Shown here: positions 1-5,060 of the stretch, piece after piece
How positions within the stretch are numbered: the first letter of the stretch is position 1
How the letters are laid out: each line of letters starts with the position of its first letter
Assembly: GCA_007116195.1 (NCBI GenBank)
Contig: SKIX01000204.1
Location: 1-5,060, forward strand
Reading direction: 5' to 3'
From: Marinospirillum sp.
Lineage (GTDB): Bacteria; Pseudomonadota; Gammaproteobacteria; Pseudomonadales; Halomonadaceae
Length of the DNA: 5,060 bases
Position numbers and translations under genes: made by a program
Notes under the pieces: model-generated
Databases searched by the model: none
Seen by the model: the letters and a program-made list of their open reading frames with translations, nothing else
Told to the model about the DNA's origin: nothing

Positions 1-2
1 AT

Positions 3-836
3 CCGGAAGAGCAAGCTGCTTTTGCCCAAGCCTACGGTTACCCATTACAGGCACCTAAAACCTGGCAGGAGTACCAAGATCAGCTGGCTTTTTTTCATCG
101 TCCTGAGCAAGGCTTGTATGGTAATGTGGAACTCAGAGACCCCTCCTTGGCTTGGATGTACTGGTTGCCACGGTATGCCGCTTACCTCTACCCTGAGCGG
201 CCCTTTGATGAACAAGGCTGGGTGTGGGATCAAGCAGCCGCAAGGGCTGCAACTCAGAGTTATCTAGCCACTTTAAACACGGCACCTGGCTGGATTAATC
301 AACCTGGCACGAGTTATGACCTGGCTTTACCTTATTTTATTCAGGGTAAAGCCTATGCCTTGCCGATTACGATTGCTGGAGCCAAGCTATTTAACCGTTC
401 TGGCTCTTTTATCAAAGGGCGCTATTCAGTGCATCCTCTGCCTGGTGTTCAGCAGCAACAGACAAGCGCACGCTTTACTAGCTTGGCTTTTGGCAATAAT
501 CTGGTCATTCCTGCTCGCAGCGAGCAACCTTTACTGGCTTTGCTCTATGCACTCTGGCTGACTTCTGCCGAAGTCTCTTCCCAGGCCGTCAGTCATCCAG
601 GTAGCTTTGTTGATCCGTTCCGTTATTCACATTTAAACAACCCAGCTATTCGCTCAGTGTATGGTTCTGCGCCCTTAGCCGCGTTGCAAGCAAGCTTGCC
701 TTTGGCCTTGCCAGCGGGTACCGGCCTAGCCGGTAATGATGCCCAACTCCAAGCTTTGAATGATCTTTTAGGTCAGGCTGGCCGACAAGAATTGGATTTG
801 GAAACTTTACTGGAAAAAATGAGAGAACGGCTATGA
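3..836 (+). CDS. Extracellular solute-binding protein, family 1/8 (sugar ABC type), 5'-truncated by window edge
   Basis: The frame is open from the first full codon at base 3 to the TGA at 834-836, giving 277 visible residues. The start and signal peptide lie upstream; the TTG at 114 is internal, because the family-typical sequence begins before it. Counting from base 3, recognisable family features are AYGYPLQAPKTW (10-21) followed by GLYG (37-40), the FIQGKAYA segment (112-119), the SFIKGR...PLPG stretch (135-148), ALWLTS (183-188) and HPGSFVDPFR (198-207), which resembles the G-x-x-DP-x-R region of sugar-binding proteins. Usual family length is about 400-450 residues, so roughly the N-terminal third is missing. 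Such proteins bind a small solute in the periplasm and normally deliver it to an ABC permease. Here the next gene is a histidine kinase joined by an ATGA overlap and no permease is visible, so I infer that it is a ligand sensor for that kinase. The ligand is unknown, and an ordinary transporter component encoded with upstream permease genes remains possible. Confidence 0.85.
   Translation, partial: PEEQAAFAQAYGYPLQAPKTWQEYQDQLAFFHRPEQGLYGNVELRDPSLAWMYWLPRYAAYLYPERPFDEQGWVWDQAAARAATQSYLATLNTAPGWINQPGTSYDLALPYFIQGKAYALPITIAGAKLFNRSGSFIKGRYSVHPLPGVQQQQTSARFTSLAFGNNLVIPARSEQPLLALLYALWLTSAEVSSQAVSHPGSFVDPFRYSHLNNPAIRSVYGSAPLAALQASLPLALPAGTGLAGNDAQLQALNDLLGQAGRQELDLETLLEKMRERL
719..735. repeat. Short perfect inverted repeat inside the binding-protein gene
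   Basis: TACCGGC and GCCGGTA form a 7-base perfect stem around a 3-base CTA loop. It lies within the coding sequence, about 100 bases before the kinase start. No T-run follows, so it does not look like a terminator. It encodes part of a Gly/Ala-rich stretch (GTGLAGN) and may be chance. Confidence 0.35.
821..826 (+). promoter_or_regulatory. Weak Shine-Dalgarno for the first kinase gene
   Basis: GAGAGA ends 6 bases before the ATG at 833. It is a weak match to the consensus, which fits translation that depends partly on ribosomes terminating at the overlapping TGA of the binding-protein gene. Confidence 0.4.
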
Positions 837-2383
837 AAAAACCGCTTTGGCATCAAAGCCTGGGCTTTAAATTAGCAGCCAGCTTTCTGCTCGGAGTAGG
901 CTTTGTCTTTCTCTTGTTATTTTCTGCTGAGCGAACCCTGAATCAGGCCCTGCGGGATACCCAATTGATGCTGGAGGGGCAGCTGCGCCCCTTAGCTCAG
1001 GTCAATGGTTTGCAAGGTCATTTAATGTTAATCAGGGATCAGGAAGTTGAATTAAGGCGCACCCAGGATCATTTCGCTCTACTCGCACAGGTTGACCACT
1101 ATCAACAAATTACGCAAAGCTTTACGGAGCGACTGGAGGACTTTTTACCGGTGTTGACTGCCTCCCAAGCGGGACAACTACGTCAGCGTCAGCTGCAGCA
1201 GAGTTGGCAGAGCTATCTTGAAGCCAGTACACACCTGGTCGAAGCGGCTGAAGCGGGTGACCATCAGCGCCTTTTAGATGTCTCTGTTTACCAGTCATCC
1301 GAGTCTTTCCAAAATCTGGCGCGCTCGTTTCAGTTGTTTGCTGAAGAGCAGCAGCAAGCGGCAGACCGCCTATACAATCAAATCTTAAGCCAAAAAGATC
1401 AGCGCTTTAAGCTGTTTATCCTGGCCTCAGCCATAGCTTTGGTCTTTTTAGGAAGCCTGCTGGCTTTATTTATACTCCACTTGTTAAGGCGCATCCTGGT
1501 GCTGCGTAATGGTGCTTTGCAGCTGGCCGTTGACCCTAAAGCTCAACTCTTGCCAGTAAAGGGGCGGGATGAACTCGCTCAGTTAACCCAGGCCTTTAAT
1601 GATATGTTCACGCAAGTTCATGAGCGTGAAGAGGCGCTGCGTCGAGCTAATGAAGGTTTAGAGATGCGGGTATCTGAGCGTACCCATGAACTACGTGAAT
1701 CCAATGCTGAACTGGAGCAGTTTGCTTATGTCGCCAGCCATGATTTACGTCAGCCTTTGCGCATGATTAATTCCTACTTGCAGCTGCTTGACCGGCGTTT
1801 AGGGCCAGAGCTAGACGACGACAAGCGTAAAATGATGAATTTTGCACGCGAAGGTGCTCAGCGGTTGGATCAAATGCTCTTATCTTTGTTGGAGTATTCT
1901 CGAGTGGGGCGAACTGAGCAAGCGAAGCAAGACTTGCATTTACACCAAGCTGTTGCAGAAGCGCTGAGCTTTCTTAAACCTCAACTGGATGAAACTTCAG
2001 CGCAAGTGGGCGTGGCCGAAGGTGACTGGCCACGGCTCTGGGTTAACCCTGATGAAATGACCCGCTTATTTCAAAATCTGATTGGCAATGCGCTGAAATA
2101 TACTGAGCCTGGGCAAAAACCCCAGGTTAGGGTTCAGTTTCAAGCGCAAGCGGGTCAATGGCTGTTTTGGGTTGAAGATCAAGGAATCGGCATCGACCCA
2201 GAACAGCAGGATCGTTTATTTAATGTCTTCCAGAGGCTGCATACACGAGAAACCTATGAAGGTAATGGCGTGGGGCTGGCTATTTGTCGAAAAATAGTTG
2301 AGCGTCATGGAGGGCGCATCTGGGTCGAATCTTCAGGTCGAGGGCAGGGCAGTCGCTTTTGTTTTCTACTACCGCAAAAGTAA
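833..2383 (+). CDS. Membrane sensor histidine kinase (helical periplasmic domain, HAMP, DHp, HATPase)
   Basis: This 516-residue inner-membrane kinase autophosphorylates on a histidine and should pass the phosphate to a response regulator. In order: a short cytoplasmic N-terminus, membrane helix about 11-31, a Gln/Leu-rich periplasmic region of about 160 residues (32-192) that looks all-helical like four-helix-bundle sensors, membrane helix about 193-217, and a HAMP domain about 218-268 with the DELAQLTQAFNDM segment. A coiled coil to about 295 follows, then a DHp H-box with ASHDLRQPLR (phospho-acceptor His303). The ATPase domain has N box N415/N419 with LKY, G1 box DQGIGID (449-455), F box around F463, and G2 box GNGVGLA (477-483). 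All catalytic motifs are intact. There is no PAS or receiver domain. The ATG lies inside the upstream stop (ATGA), implying translational coupling with the binding protein, which I infer is its periplasmic partner. The catalytic half is paralogous to that of the next gene. The kinase assignment is firm; the signal is unknown. Confidence 0.95.
   Translation: MKKPLWHQSLGFKLAASFLLGVGFVFLLLFSAERTLNQALRDTQLMLEGQLRPLAQVNGLQGHLMLIRDQEVELRRTQDHFALLAQVDHYQQITQSFTERLEDFLPVLTASQAGQLRQRQLQQSWQSYLEASTHLVEAAEAGDHQRLLDVSVYQSSESFQNLARSFQLFAEEQQQAADRLYNQILSQKDQRFKLFILASAIALVFLGSLLALFILHLLRRILVLRNGALQLAVDPKAQLLPVKGRDELAQLTQAFNDMFTQVHEREEALRRANEGLEMRVSERTHELRESNAELEQFAYVASHDLRQPLRMINSYLQLLDRRLGPELDDDKRKMMNFAREGAQRLDQMLLSLLEYSRVGRTEQAKQDLHLHQAVAEALSFLKPQLDETSAQVGVAEGDWPRLWVNPDEMTRLFQNLIGNALKYTEPGQKPQVRVQFQAQAGQWLFWVEDQGIGIDPEQQDRLFNVFQRLHTRETYEGNGVGLAICRKIVERHGGRIWVESSGRGQGSRFCFLLPQK
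1703..2374 (+). repeat. Copy 1 of duplicated kinase core (diverged direct repeat)
   Basis: This segment encodes residues 291-514 of the first kinase. It aligns without gaps to the matching part of the second kinase at 4274-4945, 2571 bases downstream, with about 149 of 224 residues identical by hand count. The best DNA match is 1866-1902 against 4437-4473: 37 bases with one mismatch. It marks a duplicated DHp plus ATPase module shared by two genes with unrelated input domains. Confidence 0.75.
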
Positions 2384-2458
2384 CACTGTGTATCACTTGG
2401 TCTGGTTCAGGGCTTTGAAATCCGTCAAACTTAATCCAGTTCATTGCTTTCAGGGGTC
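2384..2458 (+). other. Intergenic gap between the two kinase genes
   Basis: This 75-base gap is the only notable break in the gene run. I see no stem followed by a T-run, so no intrinsic terminator. A TTGAAA at 2415-2420 resembles a -35 box, but the sequence 17 bases later (agttca) is a poor -10, so no promoter is called. Read-through from the upstream pair is the simplest interpretation; a promoter of a non-housekeeping type cannot be excluded. Confidence 0.5.
2452..2456 (+). promoter_or_regulatory. Possible Shine-Dalgarno that bears on the start of the second kinase
   Basis: AGGGG lies only 2 bases before the ATG at 2459 but 8 bases before an in-frame TTG at 2465. The spacing suits the TTG better, while codon preference favours the ATG. 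A further TTG at 2444 has no ribosome-binding sequence in front of it. The choice changes the protein by only two residues ahead of the signal peptide. Confidence 0.4.
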
Positions 2459-4990
2459 ATGTTTTTGAAAGGTTTGGTGAAATCTAGGCTGCTGGTCAGT
2501 CTGCTGCTGCTATCCTTAGCCATGCCTCTATCAGGGGCCAGCTTAAACTTGGGGGTGCTTTCTCACCGCCCTGCTGAGGTGACCCAGCAAGAAATGCAAC
2601 CCTTGGTTGACTATCTCAACCAGCATTTGCCTGAGCATGAAATTCAATTAAAGGTAAGCAGCTACAAGCAGTTGCAAGAACTCATCAATCAAAATCAACT
2701 GGACTTTGTTTTCACCAACCCAGCCCACTATGTGCGGGTCAAGTCTAATAACCAGATGTCAGGTGTTCTAGCTAGCCTGGTGCGTGATTTTCAGGGTGAA
2801 AGGCTGGAAGGTTTTGGTGGGGTGATTTTTACCCGTGCTGACCAAAAAGCAATGACTCGCCTGGCCGATCTTCATCAAAAGACGATCGCCGCGGTTCACC
2901 AAGGGTCTCTAGGCGGTTTTAATGCTCAACTCTTTGAGTTGCATCAGGCCGGATTAAGTAAGCCAGCTGCCCAGGATCTGCTCTTAACTGGTATGCCGCA
3001 CGACCGCGTGGTGGAAGCTGTGCTGCAGGGCCAAGCTGAGGTGGGCTTTGTGCGCACCGGAGTGCTTGAAGGGATGATCAAGCAGGGGCAGCTTAGCTGG
3101 AGTGATATTGCAATTATTAACCCCCAGCAGTTCCCTGGTTTTCCTTTACAGGTCTCGACGCGACTTTATCCGGAGTGGCCTTTTGTTGCCTTGCCGCAGG
3201 TGGATGAAAAAATTGCTCGTCAACTGGTTGCTGCGCTCTTGCTGTATGAACCTGAAACGGCAAAAGAAACCACCAGTCCCATTAGTTTTACTCTGGCCCG
3301 TGATTATCAGCCCGTTGAAACCCTGCTGCGTGAACTGCGGCTACCACCCTTCACCCAAATTCCGCAAATAACGGTGCAAGAATTTCTGCAAAAACACTGG
3401 GGTTGGGTGCTCGTCGTTGGTTTGATGGCCTTGTTGCTGTTAGCTTCAGTGCTGGGCCTGTTGGTTTTTAACCGACGTTTGAACGGGGCCAAACAGCGCT
3501 TCAACCGCTTATTTGAAAAAACACCGGAGCCGATTCTGATTTTGAATAAAGAGGGTGTTTTTATTGATTGTAATCAAGCGGCTTTGGACTTGATTGGTTT
3601 GCACAAGAAGTCGCAGCTGATTGATTTAACGCCCCAAGACTTTTCTCCTGCTTATCAGGCGACAGGAGTGAAGTCTGGGCAAAGAGCAAAAGAGTTGCTG
3701 GCTGATCTGGAAAAGTCAGGCTCGGAAACCTTTGACTGGCAATTTCTTGACGCTTCGGGTGGCTTGCTGGATGTGGAAGTCACGATGATTTCCAGTCACT
3801 TTTCTGGACAGCCTGTTGTTTTAGGTGTTTGGCGGGATTTAACCGCCAGGCTGACCGCCGAGAAACAGCTGCATGAATTGCTGGATCGGCTGCAGAAGCT
3901 GGCCAGCCACCTACCTGGGATGCTGTATCAGTATCGTGTCTCTAAAGAGGGCAAAGAGCTTTTGCCTTATATCAGCGAGGGGGTGTCTGATTTATTTGGC
4001 CTACCACCTGAGCAGGTGGCTGACCATCCAGAACGCATCTTTGCTGCGATTCACCCAGACGACCTGCCCAGGGTGCGTGAGTCTATCCAGGCCTCTGCAC
4101 AAGATCTGGGTGACTGGGAGGCAGAGTTTCGGGTGCGCCACCTTCAAGGCCATTTACTCTGGATAGGTGGGCGCGCATCACCTGAAATTCAGGAGGATGG
4201 CAGCCTGGTTTGGCATGGTTACCTGAATAATATTACCCAGCGTAAGGAAGTTGAGCAGGCTTTGCTGGCTTCTAATCAGGAGTTGGAACAGTTTGCCTAT
4301 GTGGCCAGCCATGACCTGCGTCAGCCACTGCGTATGATTAACAGTTATTTGCAGATGCTGGAAAGGCGCTTGGATCAGCAACTCAAGGAAGAGACCCGCC
4401 AGATGATGCATTTTGCCCGAGATGGGGCCACGCGACTGGATCAAATGCTCTTATCTTTGCTGGAGTATTCTCGTGTTGGCCGCAAAGGGCAGCCGATGCA
4501 GCCCTTGGCTGCTCAGGAGTCTTTGCAGGAAGCCTTAAACTTTTTAAGGCCGCAGATTGAAGAAACCGCGGCCAGGATCACCTGGCAGCCCGATGCTTGG
4601 CCCCAAGTTTATGCCAGTCGCGATGAGTTGACCCGACTGTTCCAAAATTTGCTGGGTAATGCGTTGAAGTACCACTTTCCTGATCAGCCACCTCAGATTG
4701 ATGTGCAAGTGGCGCGAGTGAGTGAGGGGTGGCAGTTCTGCGTTCAGGACCAAGGTATAGGTATAGATCCGAGTCAGTTTGACCGTTTATTCAAGGTGTT
4801 TCAGCGTTTACATACCCGTGCCAGCTACGAAGGGGCGGGTGTTGGCCTGGCCGTAGCACGAAAAATAGTGGAAAGACATGGCGGGCGTATCTGGGTAGAA
4901 TCCAAAGGCGAGGGGCAGGGGAGTTTATTCTGTTTTGTTCTGCCGGATGTTAATTCACCCTCGCAGGAGAGCGCCGATGCTAAAGTTTAG
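2459..4990 (+). CDS. Sensor histidine kinase with fused PhnD/TtrS-like periplasmic binding domain and two PAS domains
   Basis: From the ATG at 2459 the protein has 843 residues. In order: a signal peptide with a hydrophobic core (about 13-22) and likely cleavage after SGA (about 27); a PhnD-type solute-binding domain (about 28-265); a membrane helix about 314-338; PAS 1 about 346-465; PAS 2 of the PAS_3 type about 480-600, with HPDDLPRV and a PAC-like NNITQRK end; DHp with ASHDLRQPLR (His618); and an ATPase domain with N730/N734, DQGIGID (764-770), F778 and GAGVGLA (792-798). FTNPAHYV, GVIFTRAD, SLGGFNA, GMPHDRVV, GFVRTGVLE and STRLYPEWPF in the binding domain recall the tetrathionate sensor TtrS and its relatives. 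TtrS itself lacks this PAS pair to my knowledge, so tetrathionate is not claimed as ligand. The protein should sense a periplasmic anion or small molecule, and possibly a cytoplasmic cue through PAS, then autophosphorylate. No receiver domain is present. Its catalytic half duplicates that of the preceding kinase. The next gene overlaps its last 14 bases. Confidence 0.93.
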   Translation: MFLKGLVKSRLLVSLLLLSLAMPLSGASLNLGVLSHRPAEVTQQEMQPLVDYLNQHLPEHEIQLKVSSYKQLQELINQNQLDFVFTNPAHYVRVKSNNQMSGVLASLVRDFQGERLEGFGGVIFTRADQKAMTRLADLHQKTIAAVHQGSLGGFNAQLFELHQAGLSKPAAQDLLLTGMPHDRVVEAVLQGQAEVGFVRTGVLEGMIKQGQLSWSDIAIINPQQFPGFPLQVSTRLYPEWPFVALPQVDEKIARQLVAALLLYEPETAKETTSPISFTLARDYQPVETLLRELRLPPFTQIPQITVQEFLQKHWGWVLVVGLMALLLLASVLGLLVFNRRLNGAKQRFNRLFEKTPEPILILNKEGVFIDCNQAALDLIGLHKKSQLIDLTPQDFSPAYQATGVKSGQRAKELLADLEKSGSETFDWQFLDASGGLLDVEVTMISSHFSGQPVVLGVWRDLTARLTAEKQLHELLDRLQKLASHLPGMLYQYRVSKEGKELLPYISEGVSDLFGLPPEQVADHPERIFAAIHPDDLPRVRESIQASAQDLGDWEAEFRVRHLQGHLLWIGGRASPEIQEDGSLVWHGYLNNITQRKEVEQALLASNQELEQFAYVASHDLRQPLRMINSYLQMLERRLDQQLKEETRQMMHFARDGATRLDQMLLSLLEYSRVGRKGQPMQPLAAQESLQEALNFLRPQIEETAARITWQPDAWPQVYASRDELTRLFQNLLGNALKYHFPDQPPQIDVQVARVSEGWQFCVQDQGIGIDPSQFDRLFKVFQRLHTRASYEGAGVGLAVARKIVERHGGRIWVESKGEGQGSLFCFVLPDVNSPSQESADAKV
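4274..4945 (+). repeat. Copy 2 of duplicated kinase core (diverged direct repeat)
   Basis: This segment encodes residues 606-829 of the second kinase and pairs gaplessly with 1703-2374. Identity is highest around the H-box, the LDQMLLSLLEYSRVGR helix and the RHGGRIWVES end, and lowest in the linker between DHp and ATPase domains (about residues 676-722). It is coding sequence, not a mobile element. Confidence 0.75.
4965..4969 (+). promoter_or_regulatory. Strong Shine-Dalgarno for the downstream exported protein
   Basis: AGGAG sits 7 bases before the ATG at 4977, an optimal arrangement. It lies inside the 3' end of the second kinase gene and decides the start of the next gene. Confidence 0.8.
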
Positions 4991-5060
4991 GCTGCTTGGG
5001 CTAGCGCTTTTACTAACCTGCTGGCCTGTAACAGCTGCTGCTGGGCAGCCCTTGCGGGCC
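4977..5060 (+). CDS. Start of an exported protein, 3'-truncated by window edge
   Basis: Only 28 codons are visible, from ATG 4977, and the frame is open to the window end. The sequence is a classic Sec signal peptide: charged MLKFR, hydrophobic LLGLALLLTCW, then PVTAAAGQP with a probable cleavage after TAAA (about residue 22). Cys15 follows Leu-Leu-Thr; Thr just before the Cys makes a poor lipobox, so a lipoprotein is less likely than a soluble periplasmic protein. It overlaps the preceding kinase gene by 14 bases in another frame and has a strong ribosome-binding site, so it is almost certainly real and co-transcribed. The function cannot be read from so little. Given the upstream binding-protein and kinase pair, another periplasmic binding or sensor protein is a reasonable guess, with low certainty. 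Confidence 0.8.
   Translation, partial: MLKFRLLGLALLLTCWPVTAAAGQPLRA

Noticed and set aside
719..735. Inverted repeat as a transcription terminator or attenuator
   Set aside because: The stem is short, lacks a following T-run and lies inside coding sequence upstream of a translationally coupled gene.
114..836. TTG at 114 as the start of the binding-protein gene
   Set aside because: The frame stays open to the window edge and the residues before it (AYGYPLQAPKTW and the lead-in to GLYG) match the solute-binding family, so 114 is internal.
2397..2443. Promoter in the gap between the kinase genes
   Set aside because: TTGAAA at 2415 and TTGGTC at 2397 resemble -35 boxes, but neither has a credible -10 at 16-18 bases.
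4178..4444. Open frames on the minus strand within the second kinase gene (also 3307-3504 and 4544-4753)
   Set aside because: They are antisense to conserved PAS, membrane and kinase coding sequence, encode no recognisable domain and have no supporting ribosome-binding context.
4547..4572. GGCCGC...GCGGCC inverted repeat in the second kinase gene
   Set aside because: A 6-base stem with a 14-base loop in GC-rich coding sequence is within chance expectation.
2459..4990. Calling the fused kinase TtrS
   Set aside because: Only the periplasmic domain is TtrS-like; the two PAS domains and the absence of ttr genes make a tetrathionate role unsupported.

Overview
The window reads as part of a sensory operon from a Gram-negative bacterium, most likely a gammaproteobacterium. 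That placement is inferred from the TtrS-like sensor architecture, exported periplasmic proteins, roughly balanced base composition and dense same-strand packing. I cannot name the genus. All four genes lie on the + strand. There is no RNA gene, mobile element or CRISPR array, and no gene-free stretch longer than about 75 bases.

Layout: (1) 3-836, the C-terminal 277 residues of a sugar-type (family 1/8) extracellular solute-binding protein whose start lies upstream of the window. (2) 833-2383, a 516-residue membrane sensor histidine kinase with a helical periplasmic domain, HAMP, DHp and ATPase domains, joined to gene 1 by an ATGA stop/start overlap. (3) A 75-base gap with no convincing promoter or terminator. 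(4) 2459-4990, an 843-residue hybrid with a signal peptide, a PhnD/TtrS-like solute-binding domain, one membrane segment, two PAS domains and a histidine kinase core. (5) 4977-5060, the first 28 codons of another exported protein, overlapping the previous gene by 14 bases and preceded by a strong Shine-Dalgarno sequence.

The two kinases have nearly interchangeable catalytic halves: a gapless alignment over 224 residues gives about 149 identities by hand count. Their input halves are unrelated. One kinase appears to borrow a separate periplasmic binding protein (gene 1), in the manner of TorT/TorS. The other carries its binding protein fused to it, in the manner of TtrS. No transporter permease, ATPase or response regulator is visible. 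The simplest reading is that the binding proteins serve signalling and that both kinases may feed the same or closely related response regulators outside the window. The ligands cannot be read from the sequence.
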